Origin: Spirochaetota bacterium | GTDB taxonomy: Bacteria; Spirochaetota; Spirochaetia; Treponematales; Breznakiellaceae | Length of the DNA stretch: 64,000 nucleotides | Direction: 5' to 3' | NCBI GenBank assembly: GCA_023406985.1 | Contig: JAEXTK010000180.1 | Location: 26,981-90,980 of the forward strand | Shown: positions 52,305 to 60,490 of the stretch, piece after piece | How the letters are laid out: the number at the start of each line of letters is the position of its first letter | Position numbering within the stretch: position 1 is the first letter of the stretch | Position numbers and translations under genes: made by a program | The notes under the pieces: generated by a model | The model's input: only the letters and a program-made list of their open reading frames with translations | Told to the model about the DNA's origin: nothing | Database searches by the model: none

Positions 52305-54233
52305 ATGCAGCCAGAGCTAATCAAAGATGATGTCAGCTTCACTTTTGGCGAAGGATTCCTTGATGATCATGTCGGGCATATAATCACTGATCCTGGCATC
52401 GCAATTCTTGAACTGATCGCCAATAGTTATGACGCGGGTGCGACGGAAGTACGTGTGATCTGGCCTGAAAGGATAGGTGAAACGCTAAAGGTTGATGATA
52501 ATGGGATCGGCATGACTCTTGATGAGTTCAATAGTCGTTGGAGGAAACTTAAATACAATCGCCTTGACGAGCAAGGCGAGGATGTACTTTTTCCACCTGG
52601 GTCGGCCTCAAAAAAGAGAAAGGCCTTCGGAAGAAGTGGGAAAGGAAGGCATGGAGCATTCTGCTTCTCAGATCGATACCAAATCGCAACGTGCAAAGAT
52701 GGGAAAAGGACTACAGCCGTCGTCTCGCGAGCTACAGCAGGAAATGAACCCTTCCACTGCGAAATCATTAGCCATGAAGACGACTTATCCCATGGAACCT
52801 CGATTGAGGCAACGGTAACAAAGAAGCTAGAAACGACTGATCGGATCATAGAGCTAGTCGGATCGAAGTTTGCTGTCGATCCTGAGTTCACAGTGTTTAT
52901 CAACGGAGGGAAGATCGACCTCTTATCTCTCGATGGAATTGAAACAGAGCTTATTACTTGCATGTATGGAGATATCAAGGTCCATGAAATCCAGGCAACC
53001 CAAGTTGAAAGAAATACACGCTTCCGTGGAATCACTTGGTGGACCAACAGAAGAATGGTTGGAAATTCTTCATGGTCTGGGCTTGATGAAAGAGGAGCAA
53101 TTCTTGATGGAAGGACCGCTGCTGCAAAGAAGTATTCCTTCATTATAGAAGCTGATATGTTAAAGGACGAAGTTAAACCGGATTGGTCTGGCTACTTCGA
53201 AACAAAACGATCACTTGAAATACTCGATCTTGTAAAAGAGCATGTGATTAAGAGACTACATGTGCTCTTGGCTGACTCTCGCAGGGAAAGAAAGTTAGCC
53301 GTTATAGAACAACATAAGAATGCAATCGGCGAGTTGCCAATCTTGTCACAGCGAGTGGTCGGAGAATTCATCGACGAAGTCCAACAGAACTGTCCAACTT
53401 TATCGGAAATAGATCTATCGCGAACCGTCGATATTCTTACAAAGCTTGAACACTCTCGAAGCGGCTACGATTTATTGGAAAACTTAGCAAGATGTTCACC
53501 AAATGATCTTGATACTTGGAATCGTTTGCTTCAACAGTGGACGGCTACGAATGCTGAAATCATCCTAAACGAGCTTGGTCGCCGTCTTAGGCTAATCGAT
53601 GAGCTAACCAAGCTTATTCACGATTCGAGTTCAGATGAACTACACGATCTTCAGCCTCTCTTTGCTCGTGGTCTATGGATTTTCGGGCCAGAATATGAAT
53701 CTCCAGAGTTCATGTCAAATAGAGGAATGGCAACAATTATCAGGAAGCTGTTGGGAGGCACGGAAGAGAAAATCAAGATTGAAAGACCTGATCTTGTTGT
53801 CTTGCCAGATTCTTCAATCGGAATATATGCTGCTGATTCACATGACGATAGTGGAGAGCCAAATGGCTTCAGGAGTGTCGTAATTGTCGAGCTAAAGAAA
53901 GGCGGGTTCAATATTACTGTTAAGGAATTGCGGCAGGCAGAAGACTATGTTCAGGATATCAGAAAGGCAAAGCTAGTACAGGATACAACAAAAATCACAG
54001 CCTTTGTACTTGGTGCAACGATCGAAGATTGCGAGCCTAGGCGCATAGGGGATGGTGATAGAATCCAAGTGATACCACTTGCATACGACCTGATTCTTCG
54101 AAAAGCACATGCAAGAACATTTAACTTATTGAATCGACTTGAGAAGGCTGAGCCCGTAAGAATTGATAAAGATGTTCAAACCGCTCTTGAAGCTTCGGGA
54201 ATGGGAGCGCTTTTCGCCGCTGCCGCTAACTAG
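52305..54233 (+). CDS. GHKL ATPase fused to a C-terminal nuclease-like domain
   Basis: 642 residues. The ATPase half (Hsp90/MutL/MORC-like) has E-L-I-A-N-S-Y-D-A-G-A near 36-46 with catalytic Glu36 and Asn40, D-D-N-G-I-G-M near 64-70 and G-K-G-R-H-G-A near 108. The C-terminal part (about 450-570) reads L-W-I-F-G-P-E-Y, E-R-P-D-L-V-V-L (Asp496) and V-V-I-V-E-L-K-K (Glu529, Lys531), which fits a PD-(D/E)XK nuclease of the DUF4263/Shedu style. ATP-gated dimerisation could switch the nuclease. It is the last gene of the helicase-Mod-Res operon and unusual as a partner of type III-like genes. Confidence 0.8.
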   Translation: MQPELIKDDVSFTFGEGFLDDHVGHIITDPGIAILELIANSYDAGATEVRVIWPERIGETLKVDDNGIGMTLDEFNSRWRKLKYNRLDEQGEDVLFPPGSASKKRKAFGRSGKGRHGAFCFSDRYQIATCKDGKRTTAVVSRATAGNEPFHCEIISHEDDLSHGTSIEATVTKKLETTDRIIELVGSKFAVDPEFTVFINGGKIDLLSLDGIETELITCMYGDIKVHEIQATQVERNTRFRGITWWTNRRMVGNSSWSGLDERGAILDGRTAAAKKYSFIIEADMLKDEVKPDWSGYFETKRSLEILDLVKEHVIKRLHVLLADSRRERKLAVIEQHKNAIGELPILSQRVVGEFIDEVQQNCPTLSEIDLSRTVDILTKLEHSRSGYDLLENLARCSPNDLDTWNRLLQQWTATNAEIILNELGRRLRLIDELTKLIHDSSSDELHDLQPLFARGLWIFGPEYESPEFMSNRGMATIIRKLLGGTEEKIKIERPDLVVLPDSSIGIYAADSHDDSGEPNGFRSVVIVELKKGGFNITVKELRQAEDYVQDIRKAKLVQDTTKITAFVLGATIEDCEPRRIGDGDRIQVIPLAYDLILRKAHARTFNLLNRLEKAEPVRIDKDVQTALEASGMGALFAAAAN

Positions 54234-54243
54234 GGTAAGAGTA

Positions 54244-55206
54244 TCAAGACGGGCGCTCGTGGGTTATTCTTAACCTCTTGCCCTCGGCGACAATTTGTCC
54301 TTCTTCGATGAGCCGTCCTACAAGCCGCTTGGCCTCCGCAGAGCTGATCCCGAGCTTCTCGGCCGTCTTGTCTCGGCCGTGGATGAAAGGAAGGTCGGCT
54401 CCATCCTTCGCCGCTTCTAGGAAGACATCTGGCGTTACAGGGTGACCATAGGATTGCGGAATCTTCCGACCTAAGTAGGAGTCCGCACCTTTCTTTTCGT
54501 CGGCTATTACCGAGGCGTCTCTGGTTAGGCGTTGTTGTCTATGCTCTACCTTGTCCGGTGCAGTTAGTAGGAGGGCTCCTACCTCGATCGATGCCGATAC
54601 GAACAGAAGTAGGACGAGTAGGAGAACTTCAGGCCGGAGTCCTATCGCTCGTCCTAATAGAACGATCATGCTCCCATAGTCCTGGGAAATACTTCCTAGC
54701 TCGGTAACAGAAAGTGAGGCCAGGATAGACTGCTTCCTATCGCGTAGGACGGCGAGAGAAGATTCGAGACGTGAGGCCGCTGTCGTGTAGTCTGTGGGGA
54801 GAGCTTGAATGCGCGCAACGAGGGCGGATATCTCATCGTCGATGGAGCGTAGCTCATCCTGCTGGGCGAGGTAGATAGGAGAAGAACGAATGTCGTCTCG
54901 TGCGATAGCGGAGAACGAGCCCCTTGAGAGTTCGACGACCTGGAGGCTCGATCCGAGACTCGCTATCCCCGAGAGGACGATGAGGGCAGCGGCGTAGACG
55001 CGATAGGCGCCTCCCTTGCGCCACGATAGAATCTTGGCGCCTTCAAGGGCGACAGCGACGACGCCCAGCAGGACCTTGGTGAAGAAGCTACCTCCGCCCA
55101 TGGACAGGAGGAGCACGAGAGTCAGCGTGGCCGAAACAGCCCAGAGCAAGAAGCCGAACGACAAACGAAATACCGACTCGACCTTGGAATCAGAACTAAT
55201 GGACAT
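54244..55206 (-). CDS. Membrane protein with coiled coil and C-terminal winged-helix-like region
   Basis: 320 residues, not a recognised family. Two or three hydrophobic helices lie in residues 12-85, a charged coiled coil from about 110-170, another helix pair at 178-215, and a C-terminal block D-K-T-A-E-K-L-G-I-S-S-A-E-A-K-R-L-V-G-R-L-I-E-E-G that looks like a winged helix. A membrane-bound DNA-binding or plasmid/phage protein is possible. GAGGAG precedes the ATG. It is convergent with the GHKL gene, 10 bp apart. Confidence 0.6.
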   Translation of the reverse strand: MSISSDSKVESVFRLSFGFLLWAVSATLTLVLLLSMGGGSFFTKVLLGVVAVALEGAKILSWRKGGAYRVYAAALIVLSGIASLGSSLQVVELSRGSFSAIARDDIRSSPIYLAQQDELRSIDDEISALVARIQALPTDYTTAASRLESSLAVLRDRKQSILASLSVTELGSISQDYGSMIVLLGRAIGLRPEVLLLVLLLFVSASIEVGALLLTAPDKVEHRQQRLTRDASVIADEKKGADSYLGRKIPQSYGHPVTPDVFLEAAKDGADLPFIHGRDKTAEKLGISSAEAKRLVGRLIEEGQIVAEGKRLRITHERPS

Positions 55207-55297
55207 AGGCTCCTCTTATTATGCTTGGAGTGGATAGGCTAGAAGTAGGCACCATGTCGAAGGGAGCGCAGCGGAACCAAGCGGCGGAGCAAAGAAA

Positions 55298-55327
55298 GCC
55301 CCGCCTGGTGAAGCGGCCAGACGGGGC
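55298..55327 (-). terminator. Hairpin terminator of the lipoprotein gene
   Basis: GCCCCG-C-CTGG pairs with CCAG-A-CGGGGC around an 8-nt loop. On the - strand the stem is followed by TTTCTTT. Confidence 0.7.
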
Positions 55328-55346
55328 GGGGGAAAGGATCGCGATG

Positions 55347-56552
55347 CTATTGGGCAGCGAACTGCGAGGCGGCTTCCTTGTATGCTGTGGTCATAGCTTC
55401 GAGCTTCGTCTCGAGCGCTTCAACCTGGATGCCGACAGGCTTGAAGGATTCCGGCACCGACGTTGTATAGCGATAGACGGGGACGGTGCCGCCCATGGCG
55501 TTCACGCCCGATTCCTTGGCCAGGTAATAGTGCGTCATGGAAACGTAGCCGGTACCGTGGATGCCGGATTCATCGGGGTTTTCGACGATCAGGTTGGAGG
55601 TTCGGTTCTGGTAGCCTGGTGAGCGCATCGTCTGGGCCGTGACGGGGCGCGGGGTCGCGGTTCCCCACACCTGAATCGAGGCGGGGCCGAAGTTCTTGAT
55701 TTCGCCCTGGATGATGAAGGTCGGGATGGTGGCCTGTAGGGTATCGATCTGGGATTGCAGGGCCTTCGCGACGACTTGGTAGTTCGCGTCGAAGATCTCC
55801 TTCACCAGGCGCTTCTGGTAACCGTAGCGGTAGGATTCGGCCAGGGCGATGAGCAACTTCTGGGCCTCGTCGTAGCGGGACGAGGTGTCGGAGGAGGTGA
55901 CCTTGTAGGCGGCAAGGGAGCCTTTGAGGTCGTTGCCTGAGTTTACAGCGGCCTTGAAGACGGGCGCCGATGAAAGATCAAGGGTCTGGGTAAGGCCGAG
56001 GTCGGTAGAAGTAACCTTGATTGACGAAAGGTCGCTCAAGCGGTCGATGGTCGATAGGACTTGAGAAGCGACGGTCTCATCGAGGGGGAGGATGCCGTCC
56101 TGGTCGAGCGTGAAGGACCGAGTCTGTCCGGAAGGAATGGTGAGCGTGATGATCTGGCCCTTGGCGATAACCTGCTGATCGCTCTTAGCATTCTTCTTCG
56201 TGAGGGTCTCAGTATCCCATTCACGAATCTTCTTCTCGTCGAGCTTCTCCTCGGCGCCTGACTTCTGGAAATCGCCAAAGCGATTGACCACGTAGCCGCC
56301 CTGGCGGTAGTCGACCTGAAAGCGTCCATACTTGGTGACCGTGTAGGAATCATAGGTCTGGACGTAGCTGAGCTGAAGGCTTGAGCCCGTCGTATCGTTC
56401 GCCACGGTGAACTGAGCGGTTGAAGAAGCTTTCTTGAACACCTGCTCTTGCGAGAGCTGCCGGTCTTCAGTCTTGTCGAAAGTCCGGTAGGTCATGCAAC
56501 CGGGAAGGAAGAAGAGAGAAGAAACGAGAAGGAAAAGGGACAGACGCTTCAT
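55347..56552 (-). CDS. Putative lipoprotein of the island
   Basis: 401 residues. The N-terminus is a signal peptide with L-F-F-L-P-G-C-M, giving a lipobox cysteine near residue 19. The rest is rich in Ser, Thr and Gln and beta-strand-like (Q-V-D-Y-R-Q-G-G-Y-V-V), with no known domain. AAGGAGTCC precedes the ATG. Neighbouring membrane and DnaB-like genes suggest a conjugation or phage context, but the function is unknown. Confidence 0.65.
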   Translation of the reverse strand: MKRLSLFLLVSSLFFLPGCMTYRTFDKTEDRQLSQEQVFKKASSTAQFTVANDTTGSSLQLSYVQTYDSYTVTKYGRFQVDYRQGGYVVNRFGDFQKSGAEEKLDEKKIREWDTETLTKKNAKSDQQVIAKGQIITLTIPSGQTRSFTLDQDGILPLDETVASQVLSTIDRLSDLSSIKVTSTDLGLTQTLDLSSAPVFKAAVNSGNDLKGSLAAYKVTSSDTSSRYDEAQKLLIALAESYRYGYQKRLVKEIFDANYQVVAKALQSQIDTLQATIPTFIIQGEIKNFGPASIQVWGTATPRPVTAQTMRSPGYQNRTSNLIVENPDESGIHGTGYVSMTHYYLAKESGVNAMGGTVPVYRYTTSVPESFKPVGIQVEALETKLEAMTTAYKEAASQFAAQ

Positions 56553-56578
56553 AAGGACTCCTTGCTGGAGAGGTGTAG

Positions 56579-56596
56579 ACTATGCGGCCGCATAGT
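56579..56596. repeat. 18-bp perfect palindrome upstream of the lipoprotein gene
   Basis: ACTATGCGGCCGCATAGT reads the same on both strands, 27 bp upstream of the lipoprotein start. It could be an operator or a hairpin. Confidence 0.5.
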
Positions 56597-56680
56597 AAGC
56601 CTCGTAAGCGTCAGAAGCTGACACCCTTGGGCTCCTTTTATAAATAGAGACTGAAACCAGCTGAAGGAATGCGATCACCT

Positions 56681-56842
56681 ATGAATCCTCCAATATCGCA
56701 TCGTACTCCCGCGCACGTGTCCTCTCTGCGCTTCTTGCCAGAACGTCCGTACCTCTGGGACGGGGAATGCCACCCTGGGCAAAAGGTCGGCAACTTCTGC
56801 CGCCATGAGGACGGGATGTACTGGCCCGACCTCATCAGGTAA
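56681..56842 (+). CDS. Possible small protein (53 aa)
   Basis: The frame is open from the ATG at 56681 to TAA at 56842 in a 334-bp gap without another gene. The peptide is rich in Pro, His, Trp and Cys (P-Y-L-W-D-G-E-C-H-P-G, F-C-R-H-E-D-G-M-Y-W), a composition not expected of random DNA. The ribosome binding site AAGGA is weakly spaced. An alternative on the other strand also exists, so this is tentative. Confidence 0.3.
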   Translation: MNPPISHRTPAHVSSLRFLPERPYLWDGECHPGQKVGNFCRHEDGMYWPDLIR

Positions 56843-56886
56843 AGCGAGCCGTGAAAATATCTGCCTTGAGACTACGCTCGTGGAGA

Positions 56887-57648
56887 TTAGGTCTTGGTGT
56901 CAGCTATCGCGGTTCCGCCCCTATCCTCCATGATGACCGGGCGGGTCGAATTGAATAGCCGGAGATGATGCTGTAGTTCGCCCTTATCTGTCTTTATGAT
57001 TTTTATTGCAAGAAGGGTAGGATGCTTATCAGCGCCAAGGCGGCTCAGCTCGGATGCGACATGCGTTTCCAGATCCGCGCTCCGAGAACGCCGGATCTGA
57101 AGCAGAGCGACAATGGCGATATGTTCTTCTTCGGCGATTCGTTGTAGTCGAGCGATGAGGGATGGATACCGGTCTGTGCCGTCAAGGTCCGTCCTGATGA
57201 AACTAAGGTAGTCGATGAAAACGACCTCTATCCTGTGCTCCACCTTCAGCCTGTGAATATCCTCGGCGAGCGTATCGATGTGGTATTCAGATGGATCGAT
57301 CAGATAGAAGGGCGCAGCATAGATCTTCTCTACACCTCTGAGGAGCTTTCCAAACTCCATTATAGGCAGACTGCCTTTGTTAAGCGTATCAGAAGGAATC
57401 GAAGAAACGGTAGAGGTCATGATCTTCGTGATGACGTCAGCTCGGTACCCCAGCGAGATGTAACAGGTCGGTTGACGGCGTTCGATCGCAAAACTTGCCG
57501 CCAAGTTGAGCGCAACTCTTGTCTTCCCGCCAGCTGGTCGCTCCGCGATAAAGACAAGGTTACCCGGTGAAATCTCCTGGCTGAAGGTACGTAAATAGAA
57601 ATGAGCCGCCTGGGATTCATCCACGTTCTGAAGCTCGTCGATAGTCAT
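56887..57648 (-). CDS. DnaB-like (RecA-fold) ATPase
   Basis: 253 residues from the ATG at 57648, which has AGGAGGACAAAG upstream; a longer frame reaches 57684. The N-terminal helix is followed by L-V-F-I-A-E-R-P-A-G-G-K-T, aligning to the DnaB Walker A G-R-P-S-M-G-K-T with the first Gly changed to Glu. Walker B is V-V-F-I-D-Y-L-S and I-V-A-L-L-Q-I-R-R is like the DnaB Q-L-N-R block. It lacks the DnaB N-terminal primase-binding domain. It may be a replication or transposition helper of the element. Confidence 0.7.
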   Translation of the reverse strand: MTIDELQNVDESQAAHFYLRTFSQEISPGNLVFIAERPAGGKTRVALNLAASFAIERRQPTCYISLGYRADVITKIMTSTVSSIPSDTLNKGSLPIMEFGKLLRGVEKIYAAPFYLIDPSEYHIDTLAEDIHRLKVEHRIEVVFIDYLSFIRTDLDGTDRYPSLIARLQRIAEEEHIAIVALLQIRRSRSADLETHVASELSRLGADKHPTLLAIKIIKTDKGELQHHLRLFNSTRPVIMEDRGGTAIADTKT

Positions 57649-57756
57649 TCTTTGTCCTCCTATATGGTGAATACATATAGCCATGCAACAGTGCCGAATG
57701 CAGGCGCTGTTGCGATGAGGATTTTGAATATCGCGGGTGGATGATGGCGAACCGGC

Positions 57757-59229
57757 TCAGCTATACGCTTGCGTAAGGACCTCGTAGATCCGAACCATCG
57801 CCATGGTATCGAGGCCGCAGTAGGCCCGTAGTCCTTGGGCAAGTCGTGCCTTCTCCTCGGCGTCCTCGCAGCTGATGAGGCGAGCCCAGGCTGCTTGAGC
57901 GTCCTCGCCGTTGCGGACATCAAGGGTCTTGTAGCTGAGGTCAGGACAGAGTACGGGAAGGACCGCCTTGATGGAGTTGGAGCCCTTGAAGGCTGGATCG
58001 ACGTATAGTTTACGGAAGACGTCCAAGAGATCGGAGAAACGGGGAAGAAAGGCCTGTAGGCCTTGGGCCAGCTCGGGGAGGAATGCTAATAGTTCGGAGA
58101 TCACCCTTTTCTCAAAGGAAGCGTTGTACGCGATGATGCTCCCGATCGGGCCGATCTGGTCCACGAGGGCACGGGCGATATGGGGACGCGGATCGGATTG
58201 ATCGGTGTGGAGGAAGCCTTCGGATTCCACAAGGCGGCCATCCTCGTGGAGGATGTGCAAGGAGAACTGGAAGGGGATGGAGCCGAAGGGGCCGAGACCT
58301 GGTAGGCGCGGGATAGCGGGACCGTCGGTCTCGAAATCCAGGAAGTAGAGCGGAAACGTGAGACCCGAGAGCCAGGAGCGGATGCCCGCCTGGTCGATGG
58401 ATTTGGAGCCCGATAGGAAGAGCCGAACGAAGGTCTCGCCCCGGGAGCCGATGTCCGCGTCCGTTGGGAGGTCGTGAAGGTCGAGGATGTCCCGTTCGAT
58501 CAGAGCATCTCGCTTATCGGCTCCGAGGTGCGGGATATCGAATACGGAGACCTCGGGGAGCTTCCAGAGCTTGGAGCAGTAGCCGAAGAAAGCGCATTCA
58601 TAGGGCGAGGAACAGCGGGAACCGAGTCGGATAGATGGTTCGGCATCCGAGGCTAGGACCGCTTTGAAGGCGGCGAGCTTGCCGGGTACTTCGCCGAGGT
58701 GCTTCCGCATCTGCTTGGTGAGGTCGTCCATGGCGAAGAGGTTGGACAGGTCGGGATGACGGCAATCCCGGTTGAGGTGCATCAGGAAGGCGCGATTGAT
58801 GCGGAGTCCCGCGCCCTCGTAGACGTAGGTCTGCACCGCGAGGTCCCAAACGTGTTCTTCCTTGGAGTGGGTAGTCGATTTGACTTCGATGAGGTCGAAG
58901 GAACCGTCATCGTTCCGTGTGAGGATGTCGGCTCGGGCGATGGTGTCGTCGTGGAAGAAGCAGGGTTCGAAGAAGACCGTTGCGTCCGTGGCCAGGGCCG
59001 CACGGGTCTCTTCCAGTGCGGCCTGCCACTGGAAGGGGTCTTCGTTGATGAGGACGCCACCGGGGAAGCGCTCCCGTGCGAGGATGCCGACCTCGTGCCC
59101 CTGGGAGAAGACCCGCTCCTTGGCGGCGGGAATCGGTGGAAGAAGATCGCGCCGGTAGGCTTCCAGCCAGAGACGCTTCGGGCATTGAAGGCCCACGAGG
59201 TACTTGGATTTCGATAGATGGATCTTCAT
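57757..59229 (-). CDS. DUF2779 protein: Cas4/RecB-like nuclease plus DEDD exonuclease-like domain
   Basis: 490 residues. The N-terminal half has Q-C-P-K-R-L-W (Cys16), S-Q-G-H-E-V-G (His45), A-R-A-D-I-L (Asp101), I-E-V-K-S-T (Glu115, Lys117) and Cys206, Cys212, Cys218, the full Cas4-type set with a 4Fe-4S cluster. The C-terminal half has F-L-D-F-E-T-D-G near 297, Y-N-A-S-F-E-K, and D-T-M-A-M, resembling a DEDD 3'-5' exonuclease. The double-nuclease design points to nucleic-acid processing. It overlaps the WYL regulator by 4 bp, so both form a transcript. Confidence 0.82.
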   Translation of the reverse strand: MKIHLSKSKYLVGLQCPKRLWLEAYRRDLLPPIPAAKERVFSQGHEVGILARERFPGGVLINEDPFQWQAALEETRAALATDATVFFEPCFFHDDTIARADILTRNDDGSFDLIEVKSTTHSKEEHVWDLAVQTYVYEGAGLRINRAFLMHLNRDCRHPDLSNLFAMDDLTKQMRKHLGEVPGKLAAFKAVLASDAEPSIRLGSRCSSPYECAFFGYCSKLWKLPEVSVFDIPHLGADKRDALIERDILDLHDLPTDADIGSRGETFVRLFLSGSKSIDQAGIRSWLSGLTFPLYFLDFETDGPAIPRLPGLGPFGSIPFQFSLHILHEDGRLVESEGFLHTDQSDPRPHIARALVDQIGPIGSIIAYNASFEKRVISELLAFLPELAQGLQAFLPRFSDLLDVFRKLYVDPAFKGSNSIKAVLPVLCPDLSYKTLDVRNGEDAQAAWARLISCEDAEEKARLAQGLRAYCGLDTMAMVRIYEVLTQAYS

Positions 59230-60254
59230 CGAGGGGCCTCGTAGAGGGCAAGGGTTTTCTGGGCCTCAAGCTTGGCTCGTTCTCGGAGTTCGGCGGGCGC
59301 GAGGATCTCCGCGCCGGAACCGAAGCTCAATATCCAACGTAGTAGATCATCGGAACCGGAGGTCGTGAGGGAGAGGATTATCAAGCCGTCATCCTGGGAT
59401 TCGATCTTCTGATCCGGCGCCCATTGGCGCTCGCGGACGTAGGGTGCTTCCTTGCCCGAGAAGCGGATCACCGCCTGGATCGGATCGTCCAGGGTGATGT
59501 CGAAGGCGGAGGAAAGGAGCGCATCGGCATCGAAGTCTTCAGGAGGCGTAAAGCTGGTAGATAGGAGCTTGGCGGATTGAAGACGATCGAGGGCGATGAC
59601 CCTGATGGATTCGTGCTTCGGTATGCGGATGAAGAGGTAGAGGCCGCCTCGGTGCTCGACGAGCTTGAGAGCCTGGATCGTGTACCGCTTCACCGTTGAG
59701 GCGGAGAAGGAATGGTAGACGACTTCGCATTCTTTGCGGTTCTGCAGAGCCTCGAAGATCGTATCAAGGATGTCCTCCTTGCCGCTGTAGGCTTTCAAGG
59801 CATTGGGCGAGGCGGCGAAGAGAGAGTCGAGGGTTGCTCCGGAACCGGCCTTGGTGGAGGCGGAGGGAAGCAAGGCTGTCAATTTGGTACGGAGGGACGC
59901 GAGATCGGGAGCCACCTCGGAGTCAGCGAAAACTGCGTCCCTTTGCAACGTGAAGTACAGGAGAAATGCTTCCCTGGCGTTCAGGGAAATATTGGGCAGG
60001 CTGAGATTGGGCAGCTTCTTAATGTAGGAGTCCAGGAGAAAATGGCGCGTCTCGCCTCCGAAGGAGGATCGCTCGTCTGTCAACGGTAACCCCAACTCGT
60101 CCAGGGTACCGATCAATCTGAAAACCGAACGGCGGGAGAGATCAAGCTCGTCGGCGAGCTCCTTGTTCGTTGCGCCCTGGGGGCGGGAGAGGAGATCGAC
60201 AGCCTTGAGAATTTTGATAATGTTACGACCGTACATAGAGAAAGAATACGCCAT
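59226..60254 (-). CDS. WYL-domain transcriptional regulator (with DUF2779 nuclease)
   Basis: 342 residues from the ATG at 60254, which has GGAGG 6 bp before it; an in-frame GTG at 60269 would extend it. The winged helix covers about residues 15-60 (L-S-R-P-Q-G-A-T-N-K-E-L-A-D-E-L-D-L-S-R-R), followed by the WYL region (L-Y-L-F-I-R-I-P-K-H-E-S-I-R-V-I-A-L-D-R-L, about 200-220). Overlap with the nuclease gene implies that it regulates the pair. It has the same overall plan as the WYL protein at 42.8-43.8 kb. Confidence 0.85.
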   Translation of the reverse strand: MAYSFSMYGRNIIKILKAVDLLSRPQGATNKELADELDLSRRSVFRLIGTLDELGLPLTDERSSFGGETRHFLLDSYIKKLPNLSLPNISLNAREAFLLYFTLQRDAVFADSEVAPDLASLRTKLTALLPSASTKAGSGATLDSLFAASPNALKAYSGKEDILDTIFEALQNRKECEVVYHSFSASTVKRYTIQALKLVEHRGGLYLFIRIPKHESIRVIALDRLQSAKLLSTSFTPPEDFDADALLSSAFDITLDDPIQAVIRFSGKEAPYVRERQWAPDQKIESQDDGLIILSLTTSGSDDLLRWILSFGSGAEILAPAELRERAKLEAQKTLALYEAPR

Positions 60255-60490
60255 AGCAGGCCTCCGCACAATGAAGATTCCGAATCTTGAGAAGGTATAG
60301 CGGACTAGGGAGACGAAGGATGGCAGTGTTGTGAGAAGAAATTTGCGGTGTCGATGGGGCTGAAAATCCGTTCTGAAAGCGAAAATCTGGTATGTAGCGG
60401 GTACTTTGTAAGTACAGGATATATGTTGGCTTGTGCGTGCAGTAGTAGGTATTGCCTATCCTCTACTGCACTAGGAATCTTATAGAATGC

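Noticed and set aside
55221..55622. 133-codon frame on the + strand over the lipoprotein 3' end
   Set aside because: Overlaps the terminator and the well-supported lipoprotein gene; no ribosome binding site.
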